From positions 225,901,416-225,965,415 of the forward strand of contig NC_085141.1 of assembly GCF_024139115.2 (NCBI RefSeq): 64,000 nucleotides of DNA, written 5' to 3'. A model generated the notes under the pieces. That model saw only the letters and a list, made by a program, of their open reading frames with translations. It ran no database searches and had not been told where the DNA came from. The translations under genes and the position numbers were made by a program. This document shows positions 32,401-44,300 of this stretch, piece by piece. Source of the stretch: Armigeres subalbatus (taxonomy: Eukaryota > Arthropoda > Insecta > Diptera > Culicidae). How positions within the stretch are numbered: the first letter of the stretch is position 1; every line of letters begins with the position of its first letter.

Positions 32401-32663
32401 AATTCTAGAGTGCTTTGAAAATAGGTCGTATGTGCAAAAGAGAGTCTCTCTTTGGATCTATTCTCTTTCGATTATTACGAAACTATACAAAAGTTTACTT
32501 CGAATTTCTTGGCAGAAATCCAAAGACAATAGTTTTGTCTATCATGCTGAAGTGGAAATGTAGCAAAGCATGCAAAACTAGCCGAAATATTACCGAAAGA
32601 GAGCGTGATCAAAGAGAATCTCTCTTTTGCACATACGACCTATTCTCAAAGCAATCTAGAATT
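32401..32663. mobile_element. ~263-bp MITE
   Basis: The ends are AATTCTAGAGTGCTTTGAAA and its near-complement GAGCAATCTAGAATT-type right end, continuing inward through ATAGGTCGTATGTGCAAAAG on both arms (about 50-bp inverted repeats). It lies next to the SINE target site. Confidence 0.85.
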
Positions 32664-32884
32664 GAGATTACGAGAGCCTTTTGAAGAATCTGGTACAACT
32701 TTTGAAAAGCTCTTATTTATCAAAATAATAAAAAGAAGAAAAAAAAGTTTTAAAATATCAATTATTTTTAAATTAAATTTACGTATTCAAAGTTCCGTCA
32801 AATCAACGGTCGTAAAACGGCACCGATTGATATATGTGTTTGCTGCGTGCGAGCACTTGATTATTTTTTTATTAATGGTAGTGT

Positions 32885-33512
32885 AGAAATGGTGCTGGAT
32901 GGTGAAAAATTTGAAGTGGTAGGAGAATTTGTATACTTTGGAACATTAGTGTCGTGCGATAATGATGTTATAAGCGAGACGAAAAGGCGTATTGCAGCTG
33001 CAAATAGGGCTTATTACGGACTTTGTAACTAGCTGAAGTCCCGTAGTCTGCAAACGAAGGCAAAATTCGCGCTGTATACCACTCTAAATCTTCCGGTGGC
33101 TTTATACCACTGACGAATTTATATGGCCATGAAACATGGACGTTAAAGGAGGGCGATCAGAGAGCTTTCGGAGTGCTTGAGCGTAAGGTGCTGCGGACAA
33201 TACTCGGCGGTAAACAGGAGAACGGTATCTGGCGGCGTCGCATGAATCACGAGTTGTACCAGGTGTATAAAGGGCTGGATATTGTTAAGCTTATACAACA
33301 CGCAGACTACGGTGGACTGGACGTGTGCCGGAAGAACGTCAAGCGAAGATAATAGTAGAGAACCCGAAAGAGGCCGTAGGCTTCGTGGAAGGCCGCGTAC
33401 ACGAAGGATGTTCGCAGTTGAAGAGAACCTGAGGGCGCTCAACGTTCAGGGCGACTGGATGCGATTGGCTCAGGATCGAGTCCAGTGGAGAAGGATACTC
33501 CATTCGGCGTAG
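32885..33512 (+). pseudogene. degraded LINE, RT C-terminal region
   Basis: Broken frames preserve the order expected after RT motif D: VLDGEKFEVVGEFVYFGTLV, ETKRRIAAANRAYYGL, a HETWTLKEGDQRAF-like stretch, [22 protein letters not shown], then GRRLRGRPRTR and DWMRLAQDRVQWRRIL. Stops and shifts occur at about 33030, 33105 and 33240. It differs from the LINE at 23542, so it is a second family. AATAAA-rich sequence follows at 33583. Confidence 0.8.
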
Positions 33513-33650
33513 GTTCATCGAAGAGCTGTAGCCCATCAAGAAAGTATTATTATGTATATTGTACATATTGTACTTTTGGGCGAAAATAAAAAAAAATCAT
33601 TATGGCCAAAAATGAAAAACATGAAAAAACAGCACATCTATAGGTGAGTT

Positions 33651-34066
33651 CCCGCATAATTACAAACTGTACATGGACATTTTCCCGTGCGGTCGGCAAC
33701 AGTATCCTTTACTGTTGACAACTGTATATGAACAATCTCATATAAAGTTCCAACAGTTTGTGGTACGGTTAATTGACAAATAACAATATGTTGAATGGGT
33801 TGTTAAGTTATGTCACCATAAAAAATCGTCCGTTTTCGCCTGCAAAATTTTCGCTCGACAGTATGATAAAATGTTGACATATAATGCAGGAAATATAAAA
33901 CATTTTCGGGACAGCATGTTATACATTGACATTTAGTGTTGATGTCGAGCAGTTATGGTTAAATCGGCCGAAAAGTATTTGATAACCGCAACGTAAACTG
34001 TGAAGCTATATCTTACATCGTAATAATGATTCTGACCATATAACATGTTGTTTTTTATTATGCGGG
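33651..34066. mobile_element. 416-bp MITE (CCCGCATAAT ends)
   Basis: CCCGCATAATTA at the left and TTATTATGCGGG at the right form short inverted ends. The interior is AT-rich and non-coding. It lies about 200 bp upstream of the TPGS2-like gene and may contribute to its promoter region. Confidence 0.65.
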
Positions 34067-34264
34067 TTATTCTGGGCTTCATTTCCTCAGTCTTTGCAAA
34101 TCGTTTTGCATTGAAAAGCGCAAGTCCTGAATAAGATGCCAATGGCAACCGTCGTCGTTACACCGCACGCCATACCAGATTGATCAATGCTAGATTAAAA
34201 TAAAAAACCTACACAAGGCACAATAACACATTTCCACCAATTTTCTGAATCGAAACAATAGCCA

Positions 34265-35220
34265 ATGACCACCATTAAAAATGTGGTGGATTTGGATGAC
34301 ATGTTTTACGAAAGTCTTTCGTTGGGATTGGCAAAGGTTCTGAGTGAGTGCTGGTTAAATATTTCTTATTCAATTTTCTTATTACCCACAGAAATTTGCA
34401 GATTGCATTCCACGTATTACAAACGTTACGTGCGAAAAACGGTTGCCATGTGAAAAGGCTCAAGTTACGGCCTGGGAGTCGCGACACAATATCTACCTTC
34501 CGGATGATATGAAACGTTTTTATTTGTCCACCGATGGATTCAATTTCTACTGGAGTTATCAGTATTCTCGTAAGCCGTCTTCCAACTACTTAAATTTTAC
34601 GGTGCTATTTTTTCAATTGTTTTATTTCAGCGAATGATATCCGCCGCGTAGGACATATTCATTTCCCGCATTTGATTCAGATAACGCTCGTTCGAGATAA
34701 CATAGATACAATCCTTAGCTCCAGCCCGAACACTGCCGTTACGATTCCACCAATCATTCGCCAGTCCAACTACATTGATTCGACTTCGGGATATCTCAAT
34801 CACCTGAACCTCAATTCTCGAAGTAAAATTTTCGAACTGAGTACCATCACGGATCTGGCGAAGGTTTGCTTAGTTTACGAAACCCCGGAATCTTCAAATC
34901 CGAAAATATTCCTATTAGAAATGGGCACTTTCAAGTGGCAATTTTTGGCGGATACTTTTACCGAGTACTTGCGGATGAGCATAGCCCACCTTGGTTTGCC
35001 ATACTGGGAGCTGTGCTTTTCGAGCTGTGGATTGCCGTCCTGGACTGAGCAGCTGTTTTTGCTGCTGGCGCCTCATTTGCTGGAGAAAAACGAGAATCGT
35101 AGGCTGAAGAACATCGTTTGCGTTAACGAAAATCCACCGTACAATGTGCTGGACCCGGCGGTTTTCCGAACTAAACCACGCTGCTCGAGACAAAACCAGA
35201 AAAATCGTATGAACAATTAG
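34265..35220 (+). CDS. TPGS2: tubulin polyglutamylase complex subunit 2-like, 3 exons
   Basis: Exons are 34265-34343, 34402-34569 and 34631-35220 (278 codons). Introns are 58 and 61 bp with GTGAGT...TTTGCAG and GTAAGC...TTTCAG borders. The predicted protein has the SMI1/KNR4-type fold signature: a short acidic N-terminus (VVDLDDMFYESLSLGL), CEKAQVTAWESRHNIYLPDD followed by MKRFYLSTDGFNFYW, then a domain with FELSTITDLAKVCLVYE. In TPGS2 this subunit binds the TTLL1-type tubulin polyglutamylase complex that modifies axonemal and neuronal microtubules. Later residues (AHLGLPYWELCF, WTEQLFLLLAPHLL) match the family's C-terminal helix region. Identification is from memory of the family. It converges with the anoctamin gene. 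Confidence 0.8.
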
Positions 35221-35255
35221 CGTTTATTTACAAAAGGATGGCCGCGACTGGAGAG

Positions 35256-35261
35256 TTTATT
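35256..35261 (-). promoter_or_regulatory. AATAAA on the minus strand, anoctamin 3' end
   Basis: TTTATT on + is AATAAA on the minus strand, about 95 bp beyond the anoctamin stop (35355-35357). A second one lies at 35223-35228. Use of either would make the two genes' 3' ends overlap. Confidence 0.5.
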
Positions 35262-35292
35262 TTATACGTAAATAGTTTACAATTAGTAATTC

Positions 35293-35298
35293 AATAAA
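35293..35298 (+). promoter_or_regulatory. AATAAA polyadenylation signal for the TPGS2-like gene
   Basis: AATAAA lies 73 bp after the TAG stop (35218-35220). Transcripts ending about 15-25 bp later would reach the anoctamin 3' UTR. Confidence 0.6.
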
Positions 35299-35354
35299 CA
35301 GTTTGCTACAACGTTTGAAATAGTGAGGGATCATCTGCGACTTGTCCACTACTG

Positions 35355-38300
35355 CTATGTCACTTCCCAGACGGTGGACTCCAGCGACTGCCGGGGGCGG
35401 TTTGAAACTTCAACATGAGCGTCCAGTCCGTCACTTAGACGGCTCAAGCGTCTCGCCCAGCTTCCTCTTATTCCTGGGAAAATGAAAAACGAATGTCGTT
35501 TAGTTACACGAATGAACGTGTCCATATTTGTTTTCGATTCAAGTATTGGTGTTAAAGCCTCGATTAGACGGTTTCAAATAATTGACTTGGAAACGAAGGG
35601 ACCTTACCTTGTCTGCTGTTGTTGCTTTGCGCTCTGAGCGCTTGCAGTATCTCTTCGTAATCAGTATCGCGCGACTTCTTCAGTCCATGCTGATACTTGG
35701 CTTCTTTGGCAAGCATTTGCTCTCGCTGAATTTGAGTCTTGACTTCAACGGGAATATCCGGAATGATGAATTGCATTATTCCCGTCAGAACGAACACGAT
35801 ATGCTCGAAGACCACCACAAACGCTAGCCGGGCAGCGAAGACGTGCCAATAGTGAGGACTCAAACCGTACTGTTCTGAATCGGTAGGGCCGTTGCGGTAT
35901 CCCCGATATTGGCACATATCCGGATCCGACTCGGTTTTTGTTCCCCATTCATCTTTGTAGTCGGAAGTGTTGAACACTATTTTTTGTGTGATTAATATCA
36001 GTTTTTAAAATGTGTATGATAACGGGAGTCATACCTGAGAGTGAATGTTCGATATAACCATGAAGAGTGAAATGCGGTGAATATACGTATTTGTAAACCA
36101 TGCGAGGTATAAAATCACTTGTGTACGCTATCACAAATGCCTATAAAAATAAAATATCGGTAGACAGGTGAAATACATTTTAGGATTTATCAATCATCCG
36201 TACGTTCGATACCACAGCCGTGTAAGTGATAATCTTCAGAATCGCGTACCATGCTCCGATATCCTCGACCCGTTCTGCTAAAGGTCTTCTTGATTGCGTT
36301 ACCATTTTATAGGCGTCTAGTCGGATTTCGGCTATATTGTTGAGCAACGCAAAGAGAGGTGCCAGCGGAAATGCGGCTACAAACAGCGTTACAAAACCGT
36401 ATTGCACAACTGGAATTAGGCATTAATGTAAGAAACGGCGATGTAATGAAAGCCAGAATATTGATTTACTCATTTCGAGGTATTCATCGAACAAAGCCAA
36501 TCGTCCTGGATCCTGGAGGTGATAATCTTGCTCCCATGCCATGTGAAGATGAGTTTCATCTTTGGTGAGTTGTTTGTGTTTCCGTTGACGCCACCAGTTG
36601 TAGAAGGCTCTGCAGTGGGAAATATTGTTACTTAGTTTACATTCAAATATACTCCTGCGCTGTTCATTTTATCGACAGAAACTCAAGCATTCCTCAACAC
36701 TCACGGAAAAAAGTACTCCATCAGATTGTTCCAGCACTGTTTCCCCACCATGATAATTGCCAACTGGATGCAGAGTTCGCTCAAACATCCCGCCGGATCA
36801 CAGATGTCTCCTTTCAGCCGGAAGAATTCGCTTTTCCTCGCTACGTCATCTCCCGGGTAGTCAAAGAACCGTCCCTTGAAGAACGCAATGTAGATCAGTG
36901 AACTGTAGAAGTTCATGAACTCGAACACGAATATCTTGATGGTATATGAGTCCTCGTACTCCGTTTGTGTTCGAGGATTTTCTAAATTAGTAAGGTAGAT
37001 AGCTAGTTTGTGGTAAATCTGAAATGAAAGTAGGGCATCAGTTGATCTGATGGAAGAGGACCAGTTCAGACTACAAATTACACGTGTTAAAATCATGATA
37101 ATGATAAGATTGATTAAGGCAGCAGTCATCGTGGTGAATAGTTTGGCATGTTTGCGGAAAAAACGTCCTCCGCCACTGTAGATCACAGATACGAGTGAAA
37201 TTCTATAGATGATTGTCCCCAGAACAGCCCCCAAAACTACTGCAATCTAGAAACAAGAAACCCAATGAACTTCATTTTTTTAGATGGACAAAATCTTCAT
37301 ACCATAAACAATACCGCACTAGACGTTGCGAAGAAACGAATTGCACGATCCCAAGTTGGCATGAAGGGTTCCTTTTCACGGGTCACCGGGTTCGTACGGA
37401 ACGTTTTGACGGATGTTTCAAACTCAGGCCGGGTATCCTCTTCGTTTTCGATATTTTGCAAATCCCATTCCCATATCAGTACTGATTGTTTGCGTTTCCA
37501 CATCTCGAGAAACGTTGTTGCCCAAAATGACATAAAAATTGCGAAGAACACGGTAGATGGGTTATCGAATAGGTAGGTTAGTTGAGCAAATAAGCATGAT
37601 TCCGATAGTTGTTGATAGCTACAAGCTCGATCGCACAAGGGGCATAAAGTGATGTTACCTGGGCCATTTTCATCGCAAATTTCTTTCCTAAAATGAGACA
37701 TCTTATATATGAGTAACAAGATTCATCGTTGGGGATTAGTCCTTACGTTGGGATGTTATCGTTAGAATCCATCGACGCCAATCCATACAGAAAACAGAAA
37801 AACCCAACGATGGCAGGAGCGTACAACATCTTCGTGTAAAAGCCCAGCCAACAGAAGTACAATGCAATTTTGTCCCCAAAGTACTTCCGAATAAGGCACA
37901 GCGGTTGTTTCTTGTACCATTTGGCCGGCCTTGCCCATTCCAGATACAGCAGTCTTCTATCGAATATGGCTCCAGACGAGTGATTCCTGTCATACCGACC
38001 CTCGTGGAGCGGGAAACACGCCAGATACGTTCCATCGTTTAGCAGTCTTTTGACTCCGACGTTGTATGCCTTTTCGGCTTCATCGAACCGGGTTCGCATT
38101 AGAATTTGCATCACTATCAGACTCCGCTGGGCACTGTTGTAGGTGGTGCACCTGTCTTTGACGATGAACTGTTCTTCCGGGTTGCCGTTTGCCGTCGCGG
38201 AGTAGAACGATGGCTCCTTCTCGATTCGGCTGTAGTTGTATTCCGTCACAGACATTAGTTTGTTCCAGTAACTGAGCCACTTGTTCTGGTGTTTCCTTAA

Positions 38301-41300
38301 GGTTGATTCTTCCTCCTGGAAAAGTAGTAGAGGTTTATGCTTTTGTGTTTGCAATCGTATAGTAAAATAATACATATGTTCTAAACATCTACAATTAGTT
38401 TCCGAACCCTAAAAAACTCCCTCAAGCTACATCCTGTTGCTTGCTTATTGGCAGCAATAATCGGAAATATGTGCGAGGACTGAGGAGATATGTCAAAGCC
38501 AGTATTAGAGCTAGCACAATATGATATTAATAACTTATTATAAAAAAGCCTTCAACGAATCACGTTCATCACAGCAGGTAATGCAGGTATCACAGTAAGC
38601 CATGTGTATCACCCAAGACTGCAAAGACGGCTCACAATCCTCTTCCACCCACGTACAGCCTTGATACAAATACGTGCAGGTAGGTGGTCTCAACGAGAAA
38701 GGGTCGTTTGGTGGAAACCCATTCGGCCGAATGCCACTAGGTCGAACAAACCATTAGGCCGAAAGGACATTTGGGCGAATTGGACATCTGGCCGAGTAAT
38801 GCTAATGCACTGACCCAGCACACGCATAGTAGTGTCCAACACTCCAGTACCCTACCACATGGCAGTGTACTGCAGTGTGAGACTTTCACCTACTAAAACC
38901 AAACCCTCCTTGGGCTCCAACCCTAATTTCCCCCCGGGACAGTTTTCCAGCATTACTTCTGGAGGATAGGCTGTACTTAATGTACACATTCACACAAACA
39001 CTCACACCATTTGAAACTTACTTGCATGCTCACTCTAACACTCCACTGCCATACCTCGAGGAGTCAATAGCGGTAACTGCCTGGACCAACAGATACTACG
39101 CTAAGACACACCTACTTCAGCATGTGTAGTCTATGCACAAACTTCGCCCATGTCTAGGGGTGGCAATAGCGGTTACCCGCTACGACACTCCTTTCTCAGT
39201 GCAGGCCGATCACTCACTCTTCTGCCGAAGCAGACCACATCCCACACTACCGGAGTAGGAACATTCCCCGTGCACCACTTGTGCCTCCATGTGGGTGTGT
39301 GGATTCAACCCACTACTACCATGCCTGCCGCTGAAGCAGCTTCTCCAAATGTCACTCGCCCCATGTGAGTCTTATTTGGATGCTCACACTAACACTCCAC
39401 TCGCATGCCTTGAGGTGTCAATAGCGGTATGTATGGACCAATCAACGATACTATGCTATGACACGCCTTCTGCCGTGCTTCGAAGTGACAATAGTGGTGA
39501 CGCACTATGACACTCCTGCCTCAACACAAGCAAATCACTCGCTCTTTAATGAAGCAGCACACGCACTACCCTACCGAAGTAGGGACACTTCTTCTTCTTA
39601 TTCTTCTTACTGGCATTACATCCCCACGCTGGGACAGAGCCGCCTCGCAACTTAGTGTTCATTAAGCACTTCCACAGTTATTAACTGCGAGGTTTCTAAG
39701 CCAGGTTACCATTTTTGCATTCGTATATCATGAGGCTAACACGATGATACTTTTATGGCCAGGGAAGTCGAGACAATTTCCAATCCGAAAATTGCCTAGA
39801 CCGGCACCGGGAATCGAACCCAGCCACTCTCAGCATGGTCTTGCTTTGTAGCCGCGCGTCTTACCACACGGCTAAGTAGGGACACTCCTCATCCCAATTG
39901 GCACTCCCTGGGCTCCTGTGCGCTTTGAGCGGCACACGGTCGCTTTGATAGGGCCTGCTTGCGGACACGTGTAGCTTTTTATAGATCTATCCCAGTGTGG
40001 GGATGTAATGCCAATAATAATAAAAAAGAAGAAGAAGAAGATGAGGGTGAGGCACTGGCCAGGGAGTTGCACTGGATGATTACCACAATTTAGGAGGAGA
40101 GGTTCTGCCGCAGGAGAGGATGGAAGGTGTTGTATGTCTCATCTAATAAAATGGCGACAAGCTGGATTATAGCAACTACCGCGTAATCACATTGCTAAAC
40201 GCCGGCTACAAGGTACTCTATGGTGGGGAGCCACGATTTGCATCAGCTATTGGGAGATTTGTGCCATCGCCTTCACAACGTTTTTCATCATACCCCTGAG
40301 ATGGGAATAGAAGTTTAAAAAAAGGAATGGCAAAAAAAGGATGTTTAGAAAAGTGGCTCTTGAAGATGACATATAGGAGCTTAGCTCCTCATCACATCGG
40401 GCTATGAACAGTTGAATACTTCAAAGGCCTAGAAATGTAATTACATTACTCAGTAAAGTGTTGAATAAATATTTGGAAACGTAGTTGTGCATAAACAGTT
40501 GTGATCGAATTCACAACAATCACAGATAAATGATTTAACTCGTTGGAAATTTGCCATGTTCTAGTTGAGTCGGCAGTGCCCTGCCAAAGCTTTGACTTAA
40601 AGGATCTGCCGCATGAGTGGATGGAAGATGTCGTATGTCCCATCTACAAAAAGGGCGCTAACCTGGATTGTAGCAACTGTCGTGCAATCACATTGCTGAC
40701 CGCCGCCTAAAAGGTGCCGCCGACTAACACCAATTACAAGAGAGTTCGTGGAGCAGTACCAGGCGGGATTTATGGGTGAACGCTCTGCCTCGGACCAGGT
40801 GTTCACCGTACGTCAGGTATTGCAGAAATGCCGCGAATACAACGTGTCCACACATCATAATATTCATCGACTTTAAAGCCGCATATGACACAATCAATCG
40901 GGACCAGCTATGGCAGCTAATACACGAAAACGGATTTCCGGATAAACTGATACGGTTGATTAAGGCGACGATGGATCGGGTGATGTGCGTAGTTCGAGTG
41001 TACGCACGTAACCAGGGTTTGCAGAAATGGCTCTCAATAGATAACGAACAACGATAAAAGAGAGGCAAAAACTTTTCCAAATCATAACAAGCCATGATAA
41101 CAAATTTATTAAACTTGTATACAATTGCGAAAAAACAGAATCGGATAGGCAGTCCCCACAGAAAATGGTGATTCTCGCTTTGTTTTCGCTTCTTTCGTGT
41201 TGGTTACTGCACAGCTGTGTAAAACAAGTTGAAATGCATCATCAGAGCAAGTGCTCCCCGTATTTGGAGCTTTCTAAAAGAAATTTATCATGGGGTATAG

Positions 41301-44300
41301 CCTCCCGAATCAGTTCTCTATCATGACAGCTTGTGAAAAAAGTCTCTCGCGGCATGCTACATATCGTATAGGGTTAAAGCAGGTATTTTCGTCTTTTCGT
41401 CATAGTCTCGAAAACCACTAAAAGAGAAACTTTTTTGACAAACTCATCCGTGTCAAATCGTAAGCTCAGGAGATACGTTCTGCTATAGTGGAGTTCTAAC
41501 AAAAGGACATTCCTTTCGATGGTTTTGGTCCCTATGACGATGGACGGAAATACCTGCCGTGACCCTATGTATACAGAGATGATAAGTGAGAGACTTGTTC
41601 TTTCTCTTTAGGATTCAATCCCTGTACGTAACTTTGAGAAGATGGAGGAAATCTAAATCAGACCGAAAAGGGATTTTTTTAACCTCCGATAAAGATACCA
41701 GCAGAGAAATTCGAAGACGCATCATGGCAGGAAATTGTATGTACTTTGGACTCCGCAAAACGCTCCGATCGAATAGAGTTCGCCGCCGTACCAAACTGAC
41801 TATCTACAAAACGCTTATTAGACCGATAGTTCTCTACGGACACGAGACCTGGACGATGCTCGTGGAGGACCAACGCGCACTGGGAGTCTTCGAAAGGAAA
41901 GTGCTGCGTACCATCTATGGTGGGATGCAGATGGTGGATGATACGTGGAGGAGGCGAATGAACCACGAGTTGCATCAGCTGTTGGGCGAACAATCCATCG
42001 TTCACACCGCGAAAATCGGACGACTACGGTGGGCCGGGCACGTAGCCAAAATGTCGGACAGTAATCCGATGAAAATGGTGCTCGACAACGATCCGATGGG
42101 AACAAGAACGCGATGAGCGCAGCGAGCAAGGTGGGTTGATCAGGTGGAAAGCGATTTGCGGACTCTTCGTAGACTGCGTGGTTGGCGACGTACAGCATGG
42201 TACAGCCATGGACTGAGCTGAATGAAGAAGACTTTTATGCACTGCACAGGCCACTCCGGCCTCAGTCTATTTTAAAAAATAGTTTTGGAACCATAAAGTT
42301 GTAACACCGTGGAGTTACGTTACATACAGATACGTTACGAAAAGAACAGTAAATGTTTTATTCGGATGCATCGAAAGATCGTATTTTCGACACCAATTTT
42401 CAACTACCTGAAGAGCGTTTTTTATCTATCAATATTAGATCCGTCGGCAAATCCATAGTTAGAAAAATCACCATTATTGTATAGTGTCTTTATTGTATCT
42501 GCAACGAGATTCCATAGAGATAATACTCCCCTTTGAGGGCAGACTATTAATTTCCTAATTGATGCTTGACGTAATGTTGAGTAGATATATCGATGCTTAA
42601 GCGTCTGATGAATGCATTTGGTTATTATATTAGGTAGCCCATTGTGGTATTGGCAGACATTATGAAAATGATAAATTAAAGATACCGAATAAAAGCATGA
42701 ATTCTCGCTTAACTTTTCAAAAGGACCTAAGTAAAAAAAAATCATGAATTAATTTGAATAGCGCAATCAACAGAAAAACATGAAAGTTTTTGATTGCAGT
42801 ACTCAAATTAATCCATAAAAAATGTTACTTAGGTCATTTTGAAAAGTCAAGCGAGAATTATTTGAATGCAAATAAAATTGTTAATCAAAGGAATCTACTT
42901 TTAAATGGTAGGCGACCATTATTACTCAGATATTAGTTCGATTGACAGAGCGAAACGATGAAAATGAGAGTTATACAAATCTGAATGTTTGGGTACGTCG
43001 CCTATATAACACTAGTGCTACATGTTCTGTCTAGACATATTTGTGAGTGCACAGCCCATGATAAATCAGATATTCGATAGATGTCAGAGGCATTCGCTTG
43101 GCCACGAAACCCATGACAACGTGCGACTTCCAATATGGCATCAAAACACATGATATCAAAAGCATCCTCAATATCTAAGGAAGAATCCAAGCAGGATTGA
43201 TTTTGAGCGAATGCTTTCTCGATGTCGTAGACAACCTTCCTTGTGTAGGAGAGTCACGTTGAACTTTCCAGATTGGTAAACATGTTGATTAACTAACATG
43301 AAGAGGCAGGCTTGCCAAACAGTTATCACGAATTTTGGACCACCCTCACGGGGGCTCTTATTTTGGACCATCAAGAGGAATTTGCACTCAGTGGTCCAAA
43401 ATATGAGCCGTCGAACTGGTGGTCCAAAATACCTCCCTTACCCTACAGCATAGGAAAGGAACGAGCAAGCGATCGAACTCACGACCTCCTGCTTATAGGC
43501 AAAAGCGGTAGCCACTAGATCACCGAGCTTGTTTCCGAAATCGATGCACATTCTACCTATACTGCCGCCAAAAGCGTAACAGTTACTGTTCCATGTTGAT
43601 ATGAAACCCATATCAATATGAGACAGTTATGTTTGCGGCAGCAACATTTAGTTCTTTGATATATTTATTGAATTCTACTTAACTAAATACGTGGCGCTAA
43701 TGTTTTGCAATCCGGTCTGAATTATTTTGGATGGTGATATAAAGCATTGGAAGAAGGCAATGCTTCTTTGAATGAGCACATCTGCCCGGTCTAAAGGTAG
43801 CCTCACACCTCGGGAATTTGGTTCGCGGATTTTTTCCCCATGCATTTTTGCATATGCGATGTTTTCGGAATTTGGACACGGAAAATCAAAATCCCGGCCC
43901 CATTTAAAATACACGGGGCTCAAAATCCGCTGGAAAATTTTCCCGAGGTGTGAGGCAGCCTTAAAGCAAGAAAAAAGTCTGTGCATTCTATGCAAAATGG
44001 ATTCGTCTGCTGTTATAAGTAGAAAGTCTAGAGTCCTTTATTAAAGGATTGTGCTTGTCAGCCATAGAAACAGGTTTGTAAGGGGCAATTAAAATTTTAA
44101 AAGCTACTTCTACTATTTATTAGAGCAAGGTTACCGGGCGCGAGTATTAGCCGTTTGGCAGCGCGGTATCATTACTTGACATTTTACCGGTCACTACTAA
44201 ACGCGCTGCTATAACAGTAGCACGACTGACAGGTGACCAAATTTCAGTTGCGCGGTAAGAGCGCTGCTATTTGATAAACTGTCAACTGTCAAACGTCACC

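Noticed and set aside
35474..35607. Anoctamin ending by readthrough into [14 protein letters not shown]
   Set aside because: A canonical AAG|GTAAGG donor and CCCAG acceptor give a phase-consistent last exon at 35355-35473; readthrough remains possible as intron retention.
43462..43528. Functional tRNA gene
   Set aside because: Acceptor and T stems do not pair; only A/B-box resemblance, so SINE head.
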